Positions 41,288 through 49,657 of a DNA stretch of 64,000 nt are shown here, in pieces. The stretch's first letter is position 1, and each line of letters starts with the position of its first letter. Under the pieces are notes generated by a model that was not told the DNA's origin, did not search any database, and saw nothing but the letters and a program-made list of their open reading frames with translations. The position numbers and the translations under genes are program-made. This stretch comes from an uncultured Clostridium sp. (GTDB lineage Bacteria; Bacillota; Clostridia; TANB77; CAG-508): NCBI GenBank assembly GCA_948471055.1, contig CAOKQZ010000006.1:1-64000 (forward strand), given 5' to 3'.

Positions 41288-42000
41288 AAGTTGAGAGGAC
41301 GTTTTTATTAAGGAGGTTAGTTCTATGAAAAATTGCATAAAAAAAATATCACGGTTCCTTAGTTTAGCTCTTACTTTTGTCATTGTTTTATCAAGTTCTA
41401 TATCTGTTTCTTATGCAGCAGAATGTGATAACTCAGATTCAACATTTATTCCTTTAAATGAGTCTACCATTTCATTTGAAGAAGCCATTGAATATCTTGG
41501 GTTAACTCCTGAAGAAGCTGAAAATGTTCAGTTATATGTAGCAGAAACCTCTGGCGATTTAAGCAATCAACAAAATAACGACATTCAGCCATGTTCTGAA
41601 GTAACTGATCCTTCTCGTACTTATATTAATAGCGGAGAAGTGTTTAATCCCGGCTTTTTCTCCTTTACAGGTCAGAACCGAGGCAGATATCGGACTTTAA
41701 ATGGTTCAAAGGCTAAATTGGCATATGTATGGAAGCCAACTAGTACAACACAATATTCTCAATTGTATACTGGATTCTTCAGATATGGACTCTCTTCTCC
41801 AGTAAAAAACTTTTGGTTATATACTAATAACCCAGATTCAAACGGTTATTACACAGGAAGAACTGATTGGATTGACATTGAGAAAGGATGGGATTATAAC
41901 ATAGAGTATGAAGCAAAAGTATTTCAATACAATACTCCCATTACTGTAAGCATTTGTACTATAATTGCTGTTTACTAATATTTCTGTGTCCTCTCAACTT
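41288..42000. repeat. 13-bp inverted repeats flanking the secreted-protein cassette
   Basis: AAGTTGAGAGGAC (41288-41300) and its exact complement GTCCTCTCAACTT (41988-42000) bracket one gene with its own ribosome site. The gene inside uses CGG as a sense codon, unlike the surrounding element. Confidence 0.6.
41325..41978 (+). CDS. Small secreted protein of unknown family, uses CGG as sense
   Basis: 217 residues, AAGGAGG before the ATG. A clear signal peptide (KKISRFLSLALTFVIVLSS ... VSYAA), a propeptide-like acidic segment (EEAIEYLGLTPEEAENV) and a C-terminal domain (FFSFTGQNRGRYRTLNGS ... WIDIEKGWDYNIEYE). The C-terminal domain matches the broken gene at 45172-45717, so this is a small family on the element. 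Two CGG codons lie in frame (41352 in the signal peptide, 41691) and must be read as an amino acid. A +1 skip at the first gives a stop after five more codons. This is the only intact gene with internal in-frame CGG. Function unknown; an effector or bacteriocin-like product is possible. Confidence 0.7.
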   Translation: MKNCIKKISRFLSLALTFVIVLSSSISVSYAAECDNSDSTFIPLNESTISFEEAIEYLGLTPEEAENVQLYVAETSGDLSNQQNNDIQPCSEVTDPSRTYINSGEVFNPGFFSFTGQNRGRYRTLNGSKAKLAYVWKPTSTTQYSQLYTGFFRYGLSSPVKNFWLYTNNPDSNGYYTGRTDWIDIEKGWDYNIEYEAKVFQYNTPITVSICTIIAVY

Positions 42001-42034
42001 GAAAGTGGTAGCATATTTTTGCTACCACTTTCAA
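41999..42034. terminator. Strong bidirectional terminator
   Basis: A perfect 15-bp stem (41999-42013 with 42020-42034) between the convergent genes at 41325 and 42031. Confidence 0.85.
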
Positions 42035-43017
42035 ATTATATATAATACTATTCTATATCCTATTTTTTCTAACGGTTGAACTCCAATTAGTGACAAATTA
42101 TAAATATGCGAGCCAATATTATCAAAATGCCCTCCGGCACTACTATACCCTCTACTTGTTACCCAACAATCTATATATTCCATAACATTACCTGCTAAAT
42201 CATAAATATTATTACTTTTATTTCTTTCTGTTGCTCCAGTTGATAGAATCATATTATATTGTGATTTCATTTTATTTTCACCATATTTATATGTTTTACC
42301 ATAATCAGTAGAATAATATCCTGTAAAATTAAAATTTACATTTGAGAAATTCCCCCAATCTTTTGCACCCACTATATCATAACCACAATTATATAACCAT
42401 TGCATTACATTTATCCATTGTATAGATGTAATTAAATCACTTGTTACAACATTACTGCATTGATACATATTATTTGAATTTTTTTTTGCATTTTTCAAAC
42501 TAATAAAATTCCACACTATACTTCCCTGTTTACTAATAGGTTTTCCTTCTATGTCATTAGTTTCTGATGAAAATTCTTTTATATTATCTCTCAAATCTTC
42601 TGGAATTCCTGCTTCATATCTTGATATATAGAAACCTCCATATTTTTTTATTTGTTCATTATATTTTCCTTCTTGCTCTTCTCTTTGTTGAGTATCTTGT
42701 ACATTATAAACGTATAAATTTAATAAATTTTCATTTTTTATTTCCACAAATGGCACCCAAACAAATTGATTTCCAATTTCATCTTCTATAACAAGACCCT
42801 TATTCCACCCTTTAGGTATACCGTCTTCTATTTCCCAACTTGCTGACTCTGTTTCAATTTTTTTAAATCCCTCTGGAACAATTGGATTGTTGTACGCATA
42901 TTTATTTTTTTCTTCAATTATTTCTTTTAAATTATTTGTTTTCATAAGATTAACTATAAATAACACAACTATTAGTATTACTATCAAAAAAACTATAATC
43001 ATTTTTTTATTTAACAT
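42031..43017 (-). CDS. FGE/SUMF1-like domain protein, membrane anchored
   Basis: About 328 residues from the ATG at 43017 (GAGGAGA upstream). An N-terminal membrane helix (MIIVFLIVILIVVLFIVNLM) is followed by a formylglycine-generating-enzyme-like domain. Family landmarks: GNQFVWVPFVEIK, GGFYISRYEAGIPED, ITSIQWINVMQWLYNCGYD, NIYDLAGNVMEYIDCWV and GYRIVL at the end. The family includes true FGEs, ergothioneine enzymes and carbohydrate/C-type-lectin-like binders; many clostridial copies are surface proteins without known activity. The two cysteines of aerobic FGEs are not evident, so enzymatic function is doubtful. Intact. Confidence 0.75.
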   Translation of the reverse strand: MLNKKMIIVFLIVILIVVLFIVNLMKTNNLKEIIEEKNKYAYNNPIVPEGFKKIETESASWEIEDGIPKGWNKGLVIEDEIGNQFVWVPFVEIKNENLLNLYVYNVQDTQQREEQEGKYNEQIKKYGGFYISRYEAGIPEDLRDNIKEFSSETNDIEGKPISKQGSIVWNFISLKNAKKNSNNMYQCSNVVTSDLITSIQWINVMQWLYNCGYDIVGAKDWGNFSNVNFNFTGYYSTDYGKTYKYGENKMKSQYNMILSTGATERNKSNNIYDLAGNVMEYIDCWVTSRGYSSAGGHFDNIGSHIYNLSLIGVQPLEKIGYRIVLYII

Positions 43018-43168
43018 ATTTTTTCTCCTCAATTTTTTATGTTGAAACTATTTAATAGTATACCATGAAATTGCAAATTATGCAACGTAAATAGTAATAT
43101 ATGGAAATTAAGAATTAATATATTACAAATCAACCCCATAGGGCTACTCCTATATATGTTGCATTATT

Positions 43169-43525
43169 CTACTTAACATTATATTTCCATTCATAATTAC
43201 ATACAATAGTATATATGATAAACTTTAAACTAGGTTTTAAACTTTCTTCAATATTAAAATATTCACATATTATACTTTGTTTAGTATTATTGTACATTGT
43301 TTTTATAGCCTGTTCTATACACCATTTAACTTTCAGCAATGAACTTTCATTATACTTTTTTGCAATATACGGAAATACATTTTTTTGCAAATTATCCATT
43401 GCAGCATTATCTTTAATACATACATATATAGCCTCATTAAGATATCTAAATCCTTTAGTATACCTTTTAAAATTGAATTTTGATAATTCCTTTAATATAA
43501 ATTCTTTTGTTTCCTTTTCTTTCAT
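43169..43525 (-). CDS. Spo0A C-terminal-domain-like DNA-binding protein
   Basis: 118 residues, GGGAGG before the ATG. The centre matches the Spo0A effector domain: KGFRYLNEAIYVCIKDNAAM, then VFPYIAKKYNESSLLKVKWCIEQAIKTM, the helix-turn-helix that binds 0A boxes. There is no receiver domain, so control by phosphorylation is unlikely. Stand-alone Spo0A-C proteins occur on clostridial mobile elements. With the sigma-like gene next to it, it probably regulates this cargo segment. Confidence 0.75.
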   Translation of the reverse strand: MKEKETKEFILKELSKFNFKRYTKGFRYLNEAIYVCIKDNAAMDNLQKNVFPYIAKKYNESSLLKVKWCIEQAIKTMYNNTKQSIICEYFNIEESLKPSLKFIIYTIVCNYEWKYNVK

Positions 43526-43605
43526 ATTGATCCTCCCTCATAAATAGAATTATTTATTCTTATATAAAGTAATGTCTTCATTTTTTCTAAAATGGGGAAT
43601 TTTTT

Positions 43606-43791
43606 TTAATTTTTTTGTTTTTTTCTATTTTTACTCAATTTTCTAAAAATTGCTATTCTAATTTTTTGCTCACAATCTTCATCTAGCTTTCCATTAATAG
43701 TAGCTGCTCTCCTTATATAAAATTGAAAATCCTTTAAAATCTTTTCAATCTCTTTATTAGATAAACTATAATTATTGAATTTATTTTTCAT
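43606..43791 (-). CDS. Small helix-turn-helix (HTH_16-like) protein, 61 aa
   Basis: Overlaps the end of the sigma-like gene by 11 bases, so the two are co-translated. LSNKEIEKILKDFQFYIRRA and the acidic DEDCEQKIRIAIFRKL resemble the short region-2-like proteins that accompany split sigma factors on Tn916-type elements. Probably the partner of the following sigma-like protein. Confidence 0.5.
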   Translation of the reverse strand: MKNKFNNYSLSNKEIEKILKDFQFYIRRAATINGKLDEDCEQKIRIAIFRKLSKNRKKQKN

Positions 43792-44221
43792 TACATCCTT
43801 CCTCCATTTTGTTTTTTATAGATTTTTTACAATTATAAATTGTTTTTCTATCTAAAGATAATAAGAAACTTATTTTTGTGTTTGTATACATATTTATAAA
43901 AGCAAAAAAGAACACTAACTTTTCATTAAAAGTCAACGTACTTTTTAACTGAAATAGAAATAAGTTATCTATTATACTATCTAATTGGTTTATAATGTCT
44001 ATTTTTTCATCTTTTGTCAGTGGATCATAGTAATCCTTAAAATTAAACTTCTCAAAATCATATAAATCATAATATTGTAAATCTAGGTCTTCAATTAGTG
44101 GTATTTCAAATCTTTGTTTTTCATATTGTTTAAATTTATAATTTCTAACTGTCATCCATATTATTCCAATTATTTCTGTCCTTTCTTCTTTAGACAAATC
44201 ATCATTCAAATAGTTTTTCAT
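43781..44221 (-). CDS. Sigma-factor-like protein (region 4)
   Basis: 146 residues. The C-terminal part LTFNEKLVFFFAFINMYTNT ... SFLLSLDRKTIYNCKKSIKNK is a sigma-70 region 4 helix-turn-helix; the N-terminal half is acidic and helical. In Clostridia, small sigma factors (TcdR/UviA group) sit next to holin genes and switch on toxin or bacteriocin genes. Here the divergent neighbour is a holin, so the same logic may apply. Region 2 is not obvious within this protein and may be supplied by the 61-residue protein. Confidence 0.55.
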   Translation of the reverse strand: MKNYLNDDLSKEERTEIIGIIWMTVRNYKFKQYEKQRFEIPLIEDLDLQYYDLYDFEKFNFKDYYDPLTKDEKIDIINQLDSIIDNLFLFQLKSTLTFNEKLVFFFAFINMYTNTKISFLLSLDRKTIYNCKKSIKNKMEEGCNEK

Positions 44222-44593
44222 AGGTATCCTCCAAATTTCTAAATTAGAAACTTGTACTACTTGAATTTTGTATTTAGGTCTTATATAGAAAACACACCTC
44301 CTCTTTATAATAAAAAACTTGCCTACTAATACAACTTTTTCTATATCAACTACTACAAATAAAATAAGAATAATTAGTACGATTGAATTCTATTATTAAA
44401 CAAAATTCAACAGACAAATTTCTTGTAAATTATACATAATACCAATCAAAAAATTTGTCGAAAATTAGTAGTTTTTAAAGAATTTGATTAAAATAGATAA
44501 CTTTAATAAGTAATCTATTTTTCACTATAAAAAACAATTTTTTTTCAATATTATACTCTTGTTGTAAACTGTTATGGCAAAGGAGGAAAATTT
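44222..44593. promoter_or_regulatory. Divergent intergenic region between sigma-like and holin genes
   Basis: 372 bases without a gene. It contains the inverted repeats TTGAATT/AATTCAA (near 44379-44411) and GACAAATT/AATTTGTC (near 44412-44459), and a hairpin AAAATAGAT/ATCTATTTT (44490-44521). No near-consensus housekeeping promoter is seen, which would fit control by an alternative sigma factor. Confidence 0.45.
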
Positions 44594-45070
44594 ATGGAAA
44601 AAGAAATTGCAAAAATATTTAATAAATTTAGTACCGCTATAGGTACTATTTGTACTATGCTTACATCTACTTTCGGAATTGAATGGGTTTTGTTTGCAGG
44701 GTATTTATTGTTAAATATCACAGACTACCTTACTGGAACAATAAAAGCAAAAATGAAAAATGTAGAAAATTCTAATAAAGGTTTAATTGGAATAATAAAG
44801 AAAATTTGTTATTGGTTTTTAATTGGATTATCTTTTTTTATACCATATCTACTAATGCTATTAGGAAATAAAATCAATATCAACTTAGATTTTATTATGC
44901 TTTTTGGATGGTTTACTCTTGCTTGTTTAATAATAAATGAAACGAGAAGTATCATTGAAAACCTGATTGAAATTGGCATAAAAGTTCCAGAATTTTTAAA
45001 AATAGGTTTAGAACAATATCAGCAAATAATAGATTCTGCAATTAATAAGCTAAACGATAAAAATAAATAA
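44594..45070 (+). CDS. Phage/toxin-release holin (TcdE/phi-LC3 type)
   Basis: 158 residues after AAAGGAGG. Membrane helices at FGIEWVLFAGYLLLNITDYLTG, YWFLIGLSFFIPYLLMLLG and IMLFGWFTLACLIINETRS, with a polar tail. ITDYLTGTIKAK and NETRSIIENL are typical of the toxin secretion/phage lysis holin family. It forms holes that let endolysins, toxins or bacteriocins out. Two cell-wall hydrolase genes follow. Intact. Confidence 0.85.
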   Translation: MEKEIAKIFNKFSTAIGTICTMLTSTFGIEWVLFAGYLLLNITDYLTGTIKAKMKNVENSNKGLIGIIKKICYWFLIGLSFFIPYLLMLLGNKININLDFIMLFGWFTLACLIINETRSIIENLIEIGIKVPEFLKIGLEQYQQIIDSAINKLNDKNK

Positions 45071-45171
45071 AACACCAAGCACTTATATATTACTTGATGC
45101 GATTAGGTGCCTTCTTATTTGTTAAAAGTTTTCTACAATATTGCACTTATGGAAAGATTTCGTTAGATCTT

Positions 45172-45717
45172 TTAACGAACTTCAATCCAAATATGCACAT
45201 TCAATCTTCTATCATCATCACAGAGACATTCGCTATTAGATGAGTAAAGGAAGTGATAATCGACTCCTGAATGTACATTTAAGCAATCAGACTCATAATA
45301 TAAGTAACCATCGCCATCTGGATTAACAGTCCAACTATTGTAATCCTTATACTGTACAACTCGTCCTCCATACTCAAACAAAACTGAGATACAGATGATA
45401 CGAAGTAGGATCATTATCAACAGCCTTAAATGCAACTTTAATTTTTACCTAATTACCATTGATGGTTTTATATGCTCCACCATTAGTTCCAGTGAAGGTC
45501 ACTCCACCCCAATAATGATTTCCATGTCCAAAAGCTATTGCATAATAAGAAGCTGCTGTCGCATCTACAGACGATTCTGCAATAACATCATCATTTCTTG
45601 CATTATTGCTTTCCGCTGCCTGAACTTGTGTAGAGCAAAAGCCACACATTAATGTAAAAAAAGTGCTAAAGATAATAACCGCTTTTTTTGTTTCATAAAG
45701 ATAACTCTCCTTAACGT
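45172..45717 (-). pseudogene. Broken copy of the small secreted protein family
   Basis: Homologous to the 41325 product: GGVTFTGTNGGAYKTINGN and, in another frame, YNSWTVNPDGDGYLYYESDC and DDDRRLNVHIWIEVR. A TAG follows INGN near 45446-45448 and a frame change is needed near 45378. A T-run one base short after the signal peptide start (MKQKKRLLSLALF) breaks the beginning. None of these lesions is at CGG, so this is ordinary decay. An in-frame CGG (complement 45679-45681) lies in the signal peptide as a sense codon, as in the intact relative. Confidence 0.65.
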
Positions 45718-45866
45718 TTGTATGAATTTCTCTAATTTATTTGAAATTTTTATTGAAACTTTTAATATAATAACATATTTTTTTGCACAATTTGTTAAAA
45801 TTTGTCGAATGTAAAAAAATTTAATTAAATAAACCTTATAAACATATTATACGAGGAGGAAAAAGT

Positions 45867-46655
45867 ATGAAAAAAGGTATAGATTTATCTAGTCATAATG
45901 GAAACATTAATATGTCTTATGTGAAATCAAGTGGAATAGAATTTATTATATTAAGATTAGGATATCGAAAAAACAAGAATAATATTGATAAAAAATTTTA
46001 TGAAAATTACAATAAAGCTATTCAATTAGGCATTCCTGTAGGAGTATATATATATTCTTATGCACTCAATACAAGTGATGCCTTAAAAGAAGCTAAATTT
46101 GTTATTGATACAGTAAAAAATTTAAAATTAGAATACCCTATTTTTATCGATATGGAAGATGCAGATAATTATAAATCAAAAAAGAACGTTAATTATTCTA
46201 CTTGTATAGATATATGTGAAACTTTTTGCAATTATATCGAAAATTGTGGTTATTATGTTGGAATTTATGCTAATTTAGATTGGTTAAACAATAAAATAAA
46301 TGATAGTAGACTCGATAAATTTGATAAATGGGTGGCTCAATGGTCTAAAAGTTGCACATATAAAAAAGATTTTGGAATGTGGCAATATTCTTCTAAAGGT
46401 TCTATATTGGGGATAAATGGAAATGTAGATTTAAACTATGCTTTGAGAGATTATCCATCAATAATAAAAAATACAAAACTTAATTCACTAACATCTAACA
46501 ATAAATTTTATATTGTACAGCCTGGAGATAATCTTACTAAAATTGCTAAACAATATAACACTGATTGGAAAGCAATTTATAATATGAATAGGGAAATTAT
46601 CGGTGATAATCCTAATCGTATTAAGGCAGGACAAAAATTAATTATAGGAAACTAA
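45867..46655 (+). CDS. GH25 lysozyme with C-terminal LysM
   Basis: 262 residues after GAGGAGG. Residues 1-205 form a GH25 muramidase: GIDLSSHNGNINMSYVK, GVYIYSYALNTSDA, catalytic FIDMEDAD and WVAQWSK, MWQYSS. The end is one LysM repeat (YIVQPGDNLTKIAKQYNTDW ... RIKAGQKLII). No signal peptide, so release probably depends on the holin at 44594, as for phage endolysins. Intact. Confidence 0.92.
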   Translation: MKKGIDLSSHNGNINMSYVKSSGIEFIILRLGYRKNKNNIDKKFYENYNKAIQLGIPVGVYIYSYALNTSDALKEAKFVIDTVKNLKLEYPIFIDMEDADNYKSKKNVNYSTCIDICETFCNYIENCGYYVGIYANLDWLNNKINDSRLDKFDKWVAQWSKSCTYKKDFGMWQYSSKGSILGINGNVDLNYALRDYPSIIKNTKLNSLTSNNKFYIVQPGDNLTKIAKQYNTDWKAIYNMNREIIGDNPNRIKAGQKLIIGN

Positions 46656-46704
46656 TTATTACTATCCAATATTGAGAAAAACTTATACACTATAATTAAC
46701 TACA

Positions 46705-46739
46705 TTAATCTATTTTTTATTCATTAAAAAATAGATTAA
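46705..46739 (+). terminator. Terminator after the GH25 gene
   Basis: A perfect 15-bp AT-rich stem (46705-46719 with 46725-46739). Confidence 0.65.
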
Positions 46740-46818
46740 GTATAATGTTTTTATAGAATTAATTATACAGACTGATCAGCTATATAATAAATCAATAAAA
46801 TGAAAGAAGGTATTTTTT

Positions 46819-49187
46819 ATGGATATAAAAGTTTTACAAACACAACAATGGCTTAATAGCACTTATGGAAGTAATCCTCAATTCGTTAGAGTGGATGAAG
46901 ATGGATTAACAGGTAATGGAACTGTTAAAGGTCTAATTAGAGGTCTACAAATAGAACTAGGAGAATCAACTATAGATGGAATTTTTGGAAATGGAACATA
47001 TACAAATTTTAATAATATGTTTCCTAATGGTTTAAACGAAACTACAGATGATTCTTCAGAAAATGTAAAAAATATTATTTATATTTTACAAGGTGGATTT
47101 TATTGTAGAGGTATTAATCCCGAAACGTTTAATGGTTTTTTTGGTATTCAAACTTCTGCTGCTGTTAGAGAATTTCAAATGCAAGCACGGAATAGTTCAG
47201 GATGCAACCGTTACAGCTAAAATACTAAAATCTATATTAACTACTGATGCATTTACACTATTAGGTTCAGGTGATTCAAAAGTAAGAGAAATACAACAAG
47301 CTTTAAATTCAAAATACGGTTCATATATGGATTTAATTCCCACAAATGGATTATCTGACAGAAAAACAACAAAAGGATTAATTGTTGGACTACAAAAAGA
47401 AATTAATGTTACTGTAGATGGTATATGGGGACCAGGAACTTTAAATGCATGTCCTACTCTTCAAAGAGGAAGTAGTAGAAAAGATTTAGTATATATTTTG
47501 CAATATGCATTGTATATAAATGGATTTGACCCAAATGGATTTGATGGTGGTTTTGGAAATGGTGTAGTAAAAGCTGTTAAGGACTTTCAAGCATTTGTCA
47601 AACTAGATAGTGATGGTATAGTAGGAAAACAAACATGGGCATCTCTTTTAATAAGTTATGGGGATAAAAATAGAACAGTTTCAGCTTGCGATACAAGCAA
47701 AAAAATAACTGCTTCAGCTGCAAAAATATTAAAAAATAACGGTTATAAGATTGTAGGCAGATATTTAACAGGTTCTGATAAAGGCTTGACAATTGAAGAA
47801 TTAGAAACTATACTTAATGAAGGATTACAAGTTTTTCTTATCTATCAAGAAAATGGTCGTAAAAAAGAAAACTTCACAACAGAAATTGGTATTCAAAATG
47901 CTTGCAAAGCTATTACCGCAGCTAAAAAATTACGTATTCCACCAAATAGTACAATTTATTTTGCAGTAGATTTTGATGCTACTGATGACCAAATCACAAA
48001 ATATATTATACCTTATTTTAGCGGTATATATAGTGTGTTTGATGGTTATTTTAAAATTGGCGTTTATGGTGCAAGAAATGTATGTTCAAGAGTTACTGCC
48101 AACGGATATGCTATTAGTAGCTTCGTAGCTGATGCATCAAGTGGATATAGTGGAAATGCTGGATATCAATTACCTAAAAATTGGACTTATGACCAAATAG
48201 TAACGGATATTACTATTACAGATCCTGAATATGGTTCACTTCTTATTGATAAAGATGTTTATAGTGAAAATATAAATGCTGTAAATAGCTTATTAGATAT
48301 TAGCGTTTCAGATGAAAATGGTAGCTTTAAATCCAAAATTAGAAATTTATTTAATCTTGCTAAAAGCTATAAACCTTTAGCAACTATTCAAGAATTAAAT
48401 AGATTAGTATTACAATATCTTAGAAAACGGAGGAGGTTATGATGGCATTGAATGGGATTTCTTAGATGGTGCAATTGATGATGGATTCATAGAATATGTT
48501 AATAATCACTCAAATGGTGAATTGGCTACTAATAAAATTATTGTATATGATTCAATTTATAATGTGTATATGGACTTATCTCATTGGGCTGCATCTACAG
48601 AAGTACATCTTAATCATGCTTCTACTCCCAATATACCAGTTGGATACATTTACAAAGATTTAGCTGGATGGGCAGGAGATTTAGTATATTTAGCTGGTCA
48701 ATTGCAAAAGCAATATAAAAAGAATACTTCCTTATATCATTACACCTCTCAGCAATTATATGGTCTTATAGGTTGCAATGATGATGATTATGTTAGAAAC
48801 CTTGGCTTTAGTGATTATACTAGTCCAGCTAAAGACTCTGGATTCAACTTGATAGATTTATTACAAGATGCAGACGCTTTTAATTTATATGATGAATTAC
48901 TTATTAACCAAATTGATAATGTGCTTATATCTTATTTTGAATCTGGACATGCTACTCGTTTTCATAAGTTTTGCGATAGGCTACGCTCAATTTTAACAAT
49001 AGTTGGAGATCCATATACAGTATTTGAAAAAGCTGCTAAAACATATACAATGAAAAGTTTACTTACTCTTCCAGTAGAAGAAATATTTATATTAAAATTT
49101 GGAAACTTTGATGAAACACTTTGGGGTGTTAGACTAGCTGAAGCATTTGGAAATAAATTAACGGACTTATTAAATTCTGAAAATTAG
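46819..49187 (+). CDS. DUF1906 glycoside-hydrolase-like protein with peptidoglycan-binding repeats, two +1 shifts at CGG
   Basis: About 788 residues. Two to three peptidoglycan-binding-1-like repeats (WLNSTYGSNPQF, IQTSAAVREFQ, DGIWGPGTLNACP, VVKAVKDFQAFVKLDSDGI) are followed by an Rv2525c/DUF1906 glycoside-hydrolase-like domain (GYKIVGRYLTGSDKGLT, STIYFAVDFDATDDQI, IGVYGARNVC) and an unrecognised C-terminal domain (DLSHWAASTEVHLNHAS). In-frame CGG at 47188 (GCA-C-GGA, giving MQAGIVQDATVTAKIL) and at 48428 (AAA-C-GGA, giving LRKGGGYDGIEWDFLD). Skipping both joins three frames into one. No signal peptide; it probably acts with the holin and GH25 protein. Confidence 0.82.
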
Positions 49188-49204
49188 TAGAAAGGACTAA
49201 GAAT

Positions 49205-49639
49205 ATGAAAAATAGTGTAGATACTGTATTAAATTTATTAATATACGCATTGATTATTATAACCATTATATATACTTATAAAAGCTTTAGCTCTTTATCT
49301 AGTATTGAATATTCAGAGCTTTCTAAAGATGAAATACATGATTTGTTACTTAGAAATAATATAAAAATACCTAACTGTGAGTCAATTAGCAAGGTAACAA
49401 TGAAAAAAATAATTCCAAATGGATATTACTATACTGTTTATTATACAGAAAAAAATAGTAATAATATGCAATCGGTAAGCTTTTCAAGGAAAAGTGAATC
49501 TATTTTTAGAGATTATATTTTAAAATATGGTAATAATATTAGTAAAAAATATAGTAACGTTTCCAAAATTCTATTTTTAGTTCTCTTATTTGCAGTAATA
49601 CTTAAGTATTTATATAAAAAAGCCTATTCCTCACAATGA
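49205..49639 (+). CDS. Small membrane protein with two helices, 144 aa
   Basis: AAAGGACTAAG upstream. Hydrophobic helices at both ends (VLNLLIYALIIITIIYTY and ISKILFLVLLFAVILKYLY-like) enclose a soluble loop (DEIHDLLLRNNIKIPNCESI). No family recognised. An immunity or accessory role for the lysis/secretion module is possible but unproven. Confidence 0.5.
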   Translation: MKNSVDTVLNLLIYALIIITIIYTYKSFSSLSSIEYSELSKDEIHDLLLRNNIKIPNCESISKVTMKKIIPNGYYYTVYYTEKNSNNMQSVSFSRKSESIFRDYILKYGNNISKKYSNVSKILFLVLLFAVILKYLYKKAYSSQ

Positions 49640-49654
49640 GGAATAAGCTTTTTT
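49616..49654. terminator. Bidirectional terminator between convergent operons
   Basis: TATTCCTCA and TGAGGAATA plus A-run and T-run form a long stem that ends both the cargo genes and the minus-strand ICE operon. Confidence 0.8.
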
Positions 49655-49657
49655 ATT

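Noticed and set aside
41151-41324. Riboswitch in the leader of the secreted-protein gene
   Set aside because: Only AT-rich sequence and one arm of the inverted repeat are present; no known aptamer pattern was recognised.
45660-45690. CGG shift as the cause of the break at the start of the 45.2 kb gene
   Set aside because: Skipping the C there leads to a TAG four codons later; the break is instead explained by a T-run one base short.
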